Shown here in pieces: positions 6,717 through 13,891 of a DNA stretch of 16,800 nucleotides. This DNA is from TMED14 sp041192685 (GTDB taxonomy: Bacteria > Bacteroidota > Bacteroidia > Flavobacteriales > Schleiferiaceae), in the NCBI GenBank assembly GCA_041192685.1, contig JBEEMM010000016.1, positions 1 to 16,800 of the forward strand, written 5' to 3'. Position 1 is the stretch's first letter. Each line of letters starts with the position of its first letter. The position numbers were made by a program, and so were the translations under genes. The notes below the pieces were generated by a model. That model saw only the letters and a list, made by a program, of their open reading frames with translations. It made no database searches and had not been told where the DNA came from.

Positions 6717-7544
6717 TTAAACGGCTACTTGGAATTCGCGCAAGGCCTCGTTCAGTGAGGTTTTTTGGTCGGTGCTTTCCTTTCGGCGGCCGATAATAAG
6801 AGCGCAGGGAACCTGATAGGTGCCCGCAGCAAATTCTTTGGGCATGGTCCCGGGAATCACCACGCAACGCTCGGGCACGAGTCCGCGATAGGTAATGGGT
6901 TCAGGGCCGGTCACGTCAATAATTTTGGTGGACGCGGTCAAGACCACGTTCGCTCCTAAAACAGCTTCGCGGCCAATTCGAACTCCCTCTACCACAATGC
7001 ACCGAGAACCGATAAAGGCACCGTCTTCGATGATAACGGGCGCGGCCTGAAGGGGTTCCAGCACGCCGCCAATGCCGACTCCGCCCGAAAGGTGCACGTC
7101 AGCACCGATTTGAGCACAGCTTCCAACGGTTGCCCAGGTATCGACCATGGTGCGCGGACCAACGTGCGCGCCGATGTTGACGTAGGAGGGCATCAGGATG
7201 ACGCCAGGGGCGAGGTAGGCGCCGTGCCGCGCGATTGCATGGGGAACCACGCGAACCCCCAGGGACGCGTAGTTGCGCTTTAGGGGCATTTTGTCGTGAA
7301 ACTCAAGGGGTCCGGCTTCGTAGGTTTCCATGGTGCGCTGCGGAAAATACAGAACCACCGCTTTTTTAATCCATTCGTTGACGATCCAGCCTTCAGCATG
7401 GGGTTCGGCGACCCGTAACTCTCCGCGGTCTAGGGCTTCAATTACCTGCGCCACGGCTTGGTGTGCTTCAGGGCTATGCAGTTCGTCGCGGTGGGTCCAC
7501 AGATGTTCTATGGTTTGGCGCAGTTCATTCCAGTTTGGATTCAT
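6717..7544 (-). CDS. dapD: 2,3,4,5-tetrahydropyridine-2,6-dicarboxylate N-succinyltransferase
   Basis: DapD transfers succinyl from succinyl-CoA to tetrahydrodipicolinate in the succinylase branch of diaminopimelate and lysine synthesis, and so supplies the peptidoglycan cross-linking residue. The 275-residue length is standard. An alpha-helical N-terminal domain (1-90) is followed by hexapeptide repeats of a left-handed beta-helix: 'GVILMPSYVNIGAHVG', 'TWATVGSCAQIG', 'LSGGVGIGGVLEP' (152-164) and 'IIEDGAFIGSRCIVVEGV'. The acyl-CoA-binding end includes 'GLVPERCVVIPGTMPKEF'. The ATG at 7544 overlaps the ruvX stop as ATGA. Other dap genes are not nearby. Clustering with ruvX and cca reflects a housekeeping operon rather than one pathway. 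Confidence 0.96.
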   Translation of the reverse strand: MNPNWNELRQTIEHLWTHRDELHSPEAHQAVAQVIEALDRGELRVAEPHAEGWIVNEWIKKAVVLYFPQRTMETYEAGPLEFHDKMPLKRNYASLGVRVVPHAIARHGAYLAPGVILMPSYVNIGAHVGPRTMVDTWATVGSCAQIGADVHLSGGVGIGGVLEPLQAAPVIIEDGAFIGSRCIVVEGVRIGREAVLGANVVLTASTKIIDVTGPEPITYRGLVPERCVVIPGTMPKEFAAGTYQVPCALIIGRRKESTDQKTSLNEALREFQVAV

Positions 7545-7951
7545 CGTTTTTGGCTTAAAAAGTTTTCAAGTATCAGGCTGGCAGCTGCAGCATCAAGTTG
7601 GCCCTTGTCTTTTTTGACCACCTTAGACCGGCCCAAAAGGGCTGCCCCCTGGGCGGCAAGCTTAGAGGTCAAGCGCTCGTCGACGAGATGCACGATGGCG
7701 CTTGGCCAAATTGCTGCAAGAACTTTTGCCACCGTATCACGGGCTGCTTCGCCATGCGAAATACCGCCGTCGAGCCTCTTGGGACTACCCAGTGCGATTC
7801 CCTGAATTCCAGAACCGTCACCATACCTGCGCCCGAGTTCTAGGGCGAGGTCTGCCGTGGGCAGGGAAGCCACGGGGAACGCCATTATGCCCTGCGCGTC
7901 GCTTTCAGCGAGACCAGTGCGGCGGAGTCCGGGATCAAGGCCAATCCACAT
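7541..7951 (-). CDS. ruvX: Putative pre-16S rRNA nuclease (YqgF/RuvX)
   Basis: This RNase-H-fold protein of 136 residues is the normal size for YqgF/RuvX, which takes part in maturing the 5' end of 16S rRNA and was earlier proposed as a Holliday junction resolvase. Visible family motifs are the N-terminal strand with the first catalytic Asp, 'WIGLDPGLRRTGLA' (2-15); 'ALGSPKRLDGG', corresponding to the G-x-P-x-x-x-D-G motif; 'LVDERLTSKLA' with the catalytic Glu; and the C-terminal 'KGQLDAAAASLILENFL' with the final Asp. It is the first gene of the minus-strand operon that continues with dapD, cca and the pRiA4b-like gene. It is divergent from def across 54 bases that hold a good -7 box for each direction. 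Confidence 0.92.
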   Translation of the reverse strand: MWIGLDPGLRRTGLAESDAQGIMAFPVASLPTADLALELGRRYGDGSGIQGIALGSPKRLDGGISHGEAARDTVAKVLAAIWPSAIVHLVDERLTSKLAAQGAALLGRSKVVKKDKGQLDAAAASLILENFLSQKR

Positions 7952-7980
7952 GCTTTTAGTGCGGTTTCATTACAAGAGAA

Positions 7981-7988
7981 CAAAGGTA
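7981..7988 (-). promoter_or_regulatory. -7 element for the ruvX-dapD-cca operon
   Basis: The minus strand reads TACCTTTG, a perfect match to the Bacteroidota -7 consensus TAnnTTTG. It is followed by a 29-base stretch to the ruvX ATG, giving a short leader. No convincing -33 TTG is visible at the usual distance, which falls inside the first codons of def. Confidence 0.6.
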
Positions 7989-7993
7989 GGGGG

Positions 7994-8001
7994 TATCTTT
8001 G
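7994..8001 (+). promoter_or_regulatory. -7 element for the def operon
   Basis: TATCTTTG matches TAnnTTTG perfectly and ends four bases before the def ATG, so the transcript should begin at or within a few bases of the start codon. It lies only five bases from the divergent ruvX -7 box. No clear -33 element is seen. Confidence 0.65.
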
Positions 8002-8005
8002 CGCC

Positions 8006-8581
8006 ATGGTTTATTCGATTCTGGCTTATGGTTCAGCGATGCTCAAGCGCAAGGCCAAAACCGTGGTATGCCCTAGCGCCGAGTTAGGGACCTTCGTGGA
8101 CTCTATGTTTGAGACCATGTATGCCACTAAGGGAGTGGGTTTGGCCGCCCCGCAAATAGGCTTCAGCACCAGGGTCTTTGTGGTAGACGGCTCACCCTTT
8201 GCCGACGATCCGGCCAACGAAGCCGACGCGGAGGCACTCAAAACGTTTAAGAAGGTTTTTATCAATGCCGAAATTTTGGAGGAGTCCGGGGAGGATTGGG
8301 CCTTTGAAGAAGGCTGCTTGAGCATTCCCGACCTTCACGAGTCGGTGCTGCGCAAAAGTGCGCTGACTATCAAGTACCAGGACCTGCAGGGCAACTGGCA
8401 GCAAGAAACCTTCACCGGCGTTTGCGCGAGAATAATCCAGCACGAGTACGACCACATTGAGGGTATTCTGTTCACTGACCGTCTGAGTCCGCTTAAAAAG
8501 AGGCTCATTAGCGGACGCCTCAAAGACATTGCCTCGGGCAAGGTGACCGCAAACTACCGCATGAAATTTAACGTAGCATGA
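8006..8581 (+). CDS. def: Peptide deformylase
   Basis: Def removes the N-formyl group from nascent proteins at the ribosome and uses a bound divalent metal. All three defining motifs are present in the 191-residue product: 'GVGLAAPQIG' (43-52), 'EGCLSIP' (102-108, metal ligand Cys104) and 'HEYDH' (146-150, ligands His146 and His150, catalytic Glu147). An acidic insertion between motifs 1 and 2 ('DDPANEADAEALKTF') is longer than in enterobacterial Def, but I believe such insertions occur in Bacteroidota. The ATG at 8006 comes four bases after a perfect -7 box. Its stop overlaps the following lipoprotein gene as ATGA, and the operon continues to mazG. Confidence 0.97.
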   Translation: MVYSILAYGSAMLKRKAKTVVCPSAELGTFVDSMFETMYATKGVGLAAPQIGFSTRVFVVDGSPFADDPANEADAEALKTFKKVFINAEILEESGEDWAFEEGCLSIPDLHESVLRKSALTIKYQDLQGNWQQETFTGVCARIIQHEYDHIEGILFTDRLSPLKKRLISGRLKDIASGKVTANYRMKFNVA

Positions 8582-9078
8582 AAAAGTTCCTCTTAGCCCT
8601 CTCGGTGGCTGCAGCAGTAGCCAGCTGCACCAGCGGCGCAGACGGAGAAAAAGCCGTTCAAGAAATGAGCGCACGCTCCAACTGGTCTGAGGATTCAACC
8701 GGGGCCAATGCCATTGTGCGAAGCCTTGAGGCGGCGGCAGAAGAGGCCCAAAGCGATTCTCTGTGGACAAGGTACCAGCTCGCAGCAGGAGACCTTGAAG
8801 CCCAGATTCCCAGCCGGGCACTGTATGCGGTACGCCACTACATGCGGGTGTTTGATAGCCTCCCCGAGACCCAGGGTCCGCGCGCATTGTTTGCGGTGGC
8901 AACGACATTTGATATCAATTTGAACGATCGAATTCGTGCGGCACAGGCCTACGAACTCTTTGCCCAGCGCTATCCCCAGCATCCATGGCGAGGGCGAGTT
9001 GATACCTTAATGCAGCTTACTAAATCCAACGCCGATTCCCTTATTTTACAGCAAATTCAAGATAAATCCAATGAATGA
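8578..9078 (+). CDS. Small lipoprotein with TPR-like helices, function unknown
   Basis: The 166-residue product starts with a clear lipoprotein signal: Lys2-Lys3, a hydrophobic stretch and lipobox VASC with the acylated Cys at 17. The rest is predicted to be mainly helical and contains TPR-like pairs ('ALYAVRHYMRVFDSLP', 'AAQAYELFAQRYPQHPW'), resembling the repeats of YbgF/BamD-type periplasmic proteins. It has no catalytic motif. The ATG overlaps the def stop as ATGA, and its own stop overlaps the DUF5606 ATG by eight bases (ATGAATGA), so it is locked into the def operon. That position gives no direct functional clue. A scaffold role in the periplasm or outer membrane is plausible but inferred. 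Confidence 0.8.
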   Translation: MKKFLLALSVAAAVASCTSGADGEKAVQEMSARSNWSEDSTGANAIVRSLEAAAEEAQSDSLWTRYQLAAGDLEAQIPSRALYAVRHYMRVFDSLPETQGPRALFAVATTFDINLNDRIRAAQAYELFAQRYPQHPWRGRVDTLMQLTKSNADSLILQQIQDKSNE

Positions 9079-9541
9079 TCTCAAGCAAGTGCTCGCCATT
9101 GCAGGCCGCCCCGGACTCTACCAATTAATCGCATCTACCCGCACGGGTCTTGTTGCGGAACCCTTAGGCGGAGGCGCCCGTGTTAGCGCATCGGCTCGCA
9201 CGCAAGTGCATGTGCTTGACGAGATGGCACTCTACACTCATGAGGGTGAGCGTCCCTTGCGCGAGGTTTTTGCCGCCGTGGGTACCCTGCTTAAGGGCGC
9301 GGAGGCCCTGCCGCACAATTCAGACGGTTCAGTGATTACTACGGAGTTTGCCAAGCTGGTCCCCGACTACGACGAGGGCAAGGTTTACTTGAGCGACATG
9401 CGCAAGTTTTTTCAGTGGTACAATACCCTGGTCCGCTTTGGATTTTTTGTCGACGCTCCCGAGGTTAAAGAGCCCAAAAGCCCCGCAAAAACAGCCAAAA
9501 AGAAGGCCCCTGCCGCCCCAAAGGCAGAAGATGGCGAGTAA
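9071..9541 (+). CDS. DUF5606 family protein
   Basis: The 156-residue product matches the Bacteroidota-specific DUF5606 family. It begins 'LKQVLAIAGRPGLYQLI', continues with 'VHVLDEMALYTHEGERPLREVF', has a central 'FAKLVPDYDEGKVYLSDMRK' and ends the domain with 'FFQWYNTLVRFGFF' (~residue 128). The fold and role are unknown to me. After the domain there is a low-complexity tail of Lys, Ala, Pro and Glu (about 130-156), probably disordered and able to bind nucleic acid or an acidic partner. There is no signal peptide, so it should be cytoplasmic. It overlaps the lipoprotein gene by eight bases and mazG by eleven, which suggests coordinated production with def and mazG. Confidence 0.88.
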   Translation: MNDLKQVLAIAGRPGLYQLIASTRTGLVAEPLGGGARVSASARTQVHVLDEMALYTHEGERPLREVFAAVGTLLKGAEALPHNSDGSVITTEFAKLVPDYDEGKVYLSDMRKFFQWYNTLVRFGFFVDAPEVKEPKSPAKTAKKKAPAAPKAEDGE

Positions 9542-10325
9542 ACCCGACGCAAGTCATGCGCTCGAAGCTTTTGATCGCCTGCTTGGCATCATGGACGAGC
9601 TTCGTGCCCAATGCCCTTGGGACCGGGTTCAAACCGAGCAAACACTGCGTATTCTCACCCTAGAGGAGGCCTATGAGCTCGCAGATGCCATCGATGCTCG
9701 AGATTGGTCGGGCATGGCCAATGAACTGGGCGATCTTTTTTTGCATCTGGTATTCTACAGCAAAATCGCTAGCGAAGGGGGGCATTTTAGCCTTGCTGAG
9801 GTGCTGCACGGAGTCTGCGACAAGCTGGTTCGGCGCCATCCGCACATTTATGGCGACGTAAAAGCCGAGGACGCAGAAGCCGTTAAGGCCAACTGGGAGG
9901 CCATTAAGCTATCAGAGAAGGCCGGAACAAACCAACAAAAATCCGTTTTAGAGGGTGTTCCAAAGGCTTTGCCCGCCTTGGTTAAGGCCTACCGCATGCA
10001 AGAAAAGGTTCGTGGAGTGGGCTTTGACTGGCCCTCAGCCGACGGCGCTTGGCTCAAGGTCAACGAAGAACTTGCTGAGCTTCACGAAGCACCCGACGAT
10101 GAATCGGGCCGCGAAGAGCTGGGCGACTTGTTTTTTGCTCTGGTGAACTACGCCCGGCATCGGGGTTGGGATCCTGAACAGGCCTTAGCTCAGGCCAACG
10201 ACAAGTTTCGCCGCCGCTTTCAAGCGATGGAGGCCATGCTCGCATCGAGCGGAGAGAGCAACTCCAAACAAAGCATCGAATCTTGGGATCTTCTTTGGAA
10301 TCAGGTAAAAAGCCAAGAGAAATAA
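9531..10325 (+). CDS. mazG: Nucleoside triphosphate pyrophosphohydrolase
   Basis: MazG hydrolyses (d)NTPs to the monophosphate and pyrophosphate. It is thought to clean up non-canonical nucleotides and, in some bacteria, to affect (p)ppGpp. The 264-residue product has two MazG domains. The first has 'CPWDRVQTEQTLR' (28-40), the metal-binding 'EEAYEL' (45-50) and 'ELGDLF' (65-70), and ends with 'CDKLVRRHPHIYGD' (96-109). The second has 'KVNEELAEL' (176-184), 'EELGDLFFALVNYAR' (195-209) and 'NDKFRRRF' (223-230). The frame is open 31 codons further upstream, but those codons are the DUF5606 tail read in another frame. The ATG at 9531 gives the normal N-terminus and an 11-base overlap. It is the last gene of the def operon. 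Confidence 0.95.
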   Translation: MASKPDASHALEAFDRLLGIMDELRAQCPWDRVQTEQTLRILTLEEAYELADAIDARDWSGMANELGDLFLHLVFYSKIASEGGHFSLAEVLHGVCDKLVRRHPHIYGDVKAEDAEAVKANWEAIKLSEKAGTNQQKSVLEGVPKALPALVKAYRMQEKVRGVGFDWPSADGAWLKVNEELAELHEAPDDESGREELGDLFFALVNYARHRGWDPEQALAQANDKFRRRFQAMEAMLASSGESNSKQSIESWDLLWNQVKSQEK

Positions 10326-10345
10326 CACTTGCTTAAGCTACAATT

Positions 10346-10353
10346 CACCTTTG
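10346..10353 (+). promoter_or_regulatory. Weak candidate -7 element before sixA/ppk1
   Basis: CACCTTTG differs from TAnnTTTG only at the first base and lies 23 bases before the sixA ATG, in the 51-base gap after mazG. Read-through from mazG cannot be excluded because no terminator is visible in the gap. Confidence 0.3.
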
Positions 10354-10376
10354 CAATGAATCTTTAGGTTCATTCA

Positions 10377-10871
10377 ATGAAAACACTCTACGTAGTCCGC
10401 CATGCTAAAAGTTCTTGGGAATACCATGAACTGCCCGACATGGATCGCCCCCTGAAGGGTCGCGGAATTCGGGACGCGCATCTGATGGCGAGTTGGCTTC
10501 AGGACCTGCTGTCTACTGCTCCGGTGCTGTATTCTTCGCCTGCAACGCGGACCCTTCACACGGCCATGATTTTTGCACGAACCCTAGGGATTCCCCTCGA
10601 TGAGGTGCGGGTGGCCGAATCGCTGTATTCTGCTTCGCACCTTGATATTGCCGCCTTTCTGCGTGGTATTCCGGGCGAACCAGGCAGCATTATGCTCTTT
10701 GGGCATAATCCGGGCATGAGTGAGTTCATCACCGACTGCGTGCCGGGCTTTACCGAAAACCTCCCAACGGGAGGAGTTGCGGTACTGCAGTTTGAAATTT
10801 CGTCTTGGAATGATTTGCGCAGCGAGGCGGAACTTCGGTACTTTGACTTTCCTAAAAACCAAAAGAACTAG
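10377..10871 (+). CDS. sixA: SixA-like phosphohistidine phosphatase
   Basis: This 164-residue protein belongs to the histidine phosphatase (phosphoglycerate mutase-like) superfamily. It has the N-terminal 'RHAKSSW' (8-14) with phospho-accepting His9, 'DRPLKGRG' (23-30), 'SSPATRTLHTA' (53-63) with Arg58, and 'GHNPGM' (109-114) with the second catalytic His110. The short length and 'RHAKSSW' signature are those of SixA, which in E. coli removes phosphate from protein phosphohistidine. The substrate here is not shown by sequence. It is ten bases upstream of ppk1, whose enzyme passes through a phosphohistidine, followed by ppx, so a role in phosphate or polyphosphate metabolism is a reasonable inference. 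It could also act on another small phosphorylated molecule. Confidence 0.85.
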   Translation: MKTLYVVRHAKSSWEYHELPDMDRPLKGRGIRDAHLMASWLQDLLSTAPVLYSSPATRTLHTAMIFARTLGIPLDEVRVAESLYSASHLDIAAFLRGIPGEPGSIMLFGHNPGMSEFITDCVPGFTENLPTGGVAVLQFEISSWNDLRSEAELRYFDFPKNQKN

Positions 10872-10880
10872 TTTTATAGC

Positions 10881-12968
10881 ATGGGCAAAATGAGCGATTT
10901 ACGCTCTCGATTTGTTAATCGAGACCTGAGCTGGCTGCAGTTCAACGCCCGCGTGCTGCAGGAGGCCGAAGACGAGCGCAACCCGCTTATCGAACGCCTC
11001 CGGTTTCTGGGTATTTTCTCGAATAACCTCGACGAATTTTTTAGGGTTCGCTACGCGAGCATTCAGCGCATGTCGCACTCGGAGGACGTCAAAAAAGTTA
11101 AAGAAACCCTGGGGGGCTGGGCGCCTAATGACTTGATTCAAGCCATTCAGAATGAGGTTAATGTGCTGAACGACCGGGTAGAGTTGACCTATGCAAAGCT
11201 CATGGCTGAACTGGAGCAAAACGGCGTCAAATTGGTGGACGAGACGGAGCTCACGCAAGGGCAAAAAGACTTCATTCGCAAGTTCTACATCGAGAAGGTT
11301 AGTCCAACGGTTTTTGCGATGATTCTGCAAGACCATTTGCCCTTCCCTGAGCTCAACGACGCCACCATTTACCTGGCAATCAGGCTTTGGCCCAAACGGG
11401 GTGGTGAGCCGGTGCTGTCGCTGGTCGAGGTTCCGGCCGAAATACACGGCCGTTTTATAGAGCTTCCCAAGTACGGCAGCAATTTTTTAATGTTCCTAGA
11501 CGACGTTTTGCGGCACAACATCCAGTACGCATACTTTCTGTTCCCTTCGCAACGTATTGAGGCCTATACTTTTAAGATTTCTCGCGACGCGGATTTGGAC
11601 TTGGACCACCATGATGTGAGCCGCACTGTTTTAGATCGAGTGCGGCGCGGGCTCGAAGACCGCAAAGTGGGGGATCCGGTGCGTATGGTCTACGACCGAG
11701 ACATGCCTGCGGAATTTTTAGCTTACCTCATTGGGCGAATTGGGCTGGAGAACAACGACGCGGTAATTGCAGGAGGGCGCTACCACAATAAGAAGGACCT
11801 TATGCGCTTTCCCAACGTAGGCAAGCCCTCGCTGGAGCATCCGCGGCTTGAACCCCTGCAGCACCCCGACCTTGACATGGAGCGTTCTCTGATGCATGTG
11901 GTGCGGCAAAAGGACGTTCTTCTGTTTTTGCCCTACCATAATTTTTTAATTCTTGTGCGCTTTTTGCGCGAGGCTGCCATTGACATGTCGGTAACTAGAA
12001 TTAGCATCACGCTGTACCGTTTGGCTAGCCAGTCGCGCATTATTTCTGCGCTTATCAACGCGGCGAAGAATGGCAAAAAAGTGCGCGTAGTCATTGAGCT
12101 TCAGGCCCGATTTGACGAAGAAAACAACCTGCATTACCTCGAGAAAATGCGCAAGGTTGGCATTGAAGTGCAAACAGGGGTGGAGGGCCTCAAGGTTCAC
12201 AGCAAAATTGTGCACATTGAGCGAGTAAAACCCGACGGAGGGCTGGAGCATTTCGCCGTGGTGGGTACGGGTAACTTTAACGAGGGTAGCGCTCGCTTCT
12301 ACACGGACTACCATCTTTTGACATCCAATCCGACCATTTGTGCTGATTTAGACAAGGTTTTTGAGTTCCTCTATGAGCCGTTTAAGGTCGTCAAGTACAA
12401 GGAATTGTTGGTTTCTCCGCACTACAGCCGGGCAGGCATCATTAAGTGCCTTGACCGCGAAATTGCCCACGCCAAAAAGGGCATCAAGTCAGAGGTAATT
12501 ATGAAATTTAATTCATTGAGCTCCTTTGATATTGGCGAGAAGCTCTATGAGGCCAGCAAAGCCGGCGTTAAGGTGCGCCTTTTGGTGCGCGGAGTCTGCT
12601 GCGTGCGCCCTGGAGTCAAAGGCCTGAGTGAAAACATTGAAGTGGTTAGTATTATTGACCGCTTTTTGGAGCACAGCAGGGTGTATTATTTTTCGAACGG
12701 AGGCAAGCCCTTAATGTATTTGGCGTCTTTTGACATGATGACGCGCAACCTAGACCTGAGGGTGGAGGTTGCCGCTCCAGTGCTTGATCCGCGCATACAG
12801 CGCGAGATTATGGACCACCTTGAGATCCAGTTTCGCGACAACGTTAAGGCCCGGGTTTACGACGAGCAGGGTCGCAGCGTGTACCGAAGTGTCCCTGGAC
12901 CACGCATTCGCAGCCAAATGGAGCTCTATGAGTACGTCAAGAAGCAGGCTAAAAAGCGTCGAGCGTGA
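10881..12968 (+). CDS. ppk1: Polyphosphate kinase 1
   Basis: PPK1 reversibly polymerises the gamma-phosphate of ATP into inorganic polyphosphate. The 695-residue product is the standard size with four domains. The N-terminal domain starts 'NRDLSWLQFNARVL' (13-26). The two phospholipase-D-like catalytic domains carry 'ELQARFDEENN' (406-416), 'GLKVHSK' (436-442), whose His440 matches the autophosphorylated His435 of the E. coli enzyme, and 'GTGNFNEGSARFYTDYH' (462-478). They also carry 'IDRFLEHSRVYYF' (592-604) with His598, matching E. coli His592, and 'TRNLDLRVEVAAP' (621-633). All key residues seem intact, so it should be active. An in-frame ATG three codons later is a possible alternative start. 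It lies between sixA and ppx in one operon, and its stop overlaps a GTG in front of ppx. Confidence 0.97.
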   Translation: MGKMSDLRSRFVNRDLSWLQFNARVLQEAEDERNPLIERLRFLGIFSNNLDEFFRVRYASIQRMSHSEDVKKVKETLGGWAPNDLIQAIQNEVNVLNDRVELTYAKLMAELEQNGVKLVDETELTQGQKDFIRKFYIEKVSPTVFAMILQDHLPFPELNDATIYLAIRLWPKRGGEPVLSLVEVPAEIHGRFIELPKYGSNFLMFLDDVLRHNIQYAYFLFPSQRIEAYTFKISRDADLDLDHHDVSRTVLDRVRRGLEDRKVGDPVRMVYDRDMPAEFLAYLIGRIGLENNDAVIAGGRYHNKKDLMRFPNVGKPSLEHPRLEPLQHPDLDMERSLMHVVRQKDVLLFLPYHNFLILVRFLREAAIDMSVTRISITLYRLASQSRIISALINAAKNGKKVRVVIELQARFDEENNLHYLEKMRKVGIEVQTGVEGLKVHSKIVHIERVKPDGGLEHFAVVGTGNFNEGSARFYTDYHLLTSNPTICADLDKVFEFLYEPFKVVKYKELLVSPHYSRAGIIKCLDREIAHAKKGIKSEVIMKFNSLSSFDIGEKLYEASKAGVKVRLLVRGVCCVRPGVKGLSENIEVVSIIDRFLEHSRVYYFSNGGKPLMYLASFDMMTRNLDLRVEVAAPVLDPRIQREIMDHLEIQFRDNVKARVYDEQGRSVYRSVPGPRIRSQMELYEYVKKQAKKRRA

Positions 12969-12970
12969 GC

Positions 12971-13891
12971 ATGAAGTTTCTCACCCTGGGGGCGATTGAC
13001 ATCGGTTCCAATTCGATAAGGTTGCTGATAACCCACGTTATTCCCACGCCGACCTACACCTACTACAAAAAGGTTTCGATTACCCGCTTGCCCGTGCGCT
13101 TGGGTGCCGACGTTTTTACCCAGGGCGAAATTTCTAAAGAAACCGGCTACCGCCTCGTCGATGCGATGCGGGCTTTTGCGGCCATCATGAGGGTCAATGG
13201 GGCTACGGACTTTCGTGCCTGCGCGACCTCAGCCATGCGCGAAGCCAAAAATTCGTCTCGGTGGATTCGTCGAGTTCGCCGGGCCTCTGGCATTGATATC
13301 GAGGTTATTGACGGCGAAGAAGAAGCCAAGTTGGTGTTTCAAGCCAAGCTCTTTGACCGCATCCACCCCGAGGAACCCAACCTATGCTTTGTGGATGTGG
13401 GCGGCGGTTCCACCGAGCTCACTTTTTTTTGCGATGGTAAGGCCATGTCCTCACGGTCTTTTCCGCTCGGAACCGTGCGGCATTTAGGGGAGTCTGAAGA
13501 AGAAAAAGTATGGTCAGACCTGCGAGCCTGGCTCGACGTCGAGGTGTCGCAGCTCGACGGCCCTGTTGCCCTGGTGGGCGCGGGCGGCAACATCAACAAG
13601 GCCCACAAAATTAGCGGTCGCCCGGTGGAGGAGCCTCTTAGTAAGCAGTACCTCGACCGGTTTAGCAAGCAGCTCGAGTCCATGACGGCAGACGAGCGCG
13701 TGCTTCAACTGGGCCTCAACATGGACCGTGCAGACGTAATCGTCCCGGCCCTTCGCATCTACCGCAGGGTACTGAGATGGACCAATGCAACTTGGGTTTA
13801 TGTGCCCAAAATTGGGGTCTCTGACGGAATCATTCGCGAACTCTACCACCGCAAATACCGAGCACTTTGGGAGCAGCCCCTCGAATCCTAG
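12971..13891 (+). CDS. ppx: Short exopolyphosphatase / guanosine pentaphosphatase family protein
   Basis: The product (306 residues from the ATG) is a Ppx/GppA family member made only of the two actin-like domains. The long C-terminal HD-type domain of E. coli Ppx is absent, as in other ~300-residue members. Motifs are 'GAIDIGSNSIRLLI' (7-20, phosphate loop 1), 'ACATSAMREAKN' (83-94), 'IDGEEEAKLVF' (113-123, catalytic Glu region), 'FVDVGGGSTEL' (140-150, phosphate loop 2) and 'LVGAGGNINK' (201-210). It should remove terminal phosphates from polyphosphate, or convert pppGpp to ppGpp; sequence alone does not separate these. A GTG at 12965 overlaps the ppk1 stop as GTGA and would add two residues. 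I prefer the ATG two bases after the ppk1 stop. PPK1 synthesis and Ppx degradation are thus paired in one transcript. Confidence 0.92.
   Translation: MKFLTLGAIDIGSNSIRLLITHVIPTPTYTYYKKVSITRLPVRLGADVFTQGEISKETGYRLVDAMRAFAAIMRVNGATDFRACATSAMREAKNSSRWIRRVRRASGIDIEVIDGEEEAKLVFQAKLFDRIHPEEPNLCFVDVGGGSTELTFFCDGKAMSSRSFPLGTVRHLGESEEEKVWSDLRAWLDVEVSQLDGPVALVGAGGNINKAHKISGRPVEEPLSKQYLDRFSKQLESMTADERVLQLGLNMDRADVIVPALRIYRRVLRWTNATWVYVPKIGVSDGIIRELYHRKYRALWEQPLES

Noticed and set aside
8192..8908. A 238-codon minus-strand frame opposite def and the lipoprotein gene
   Set aside because: It is antisense to two well-supported genes and has no recognisable domain.
10355..10374. Inverted repeat AATGAA-N8-TTCATT before sixA as an operator
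   Set aside because: With 6-bp arms and AT-rich sequence it is too weak to call without other copies.
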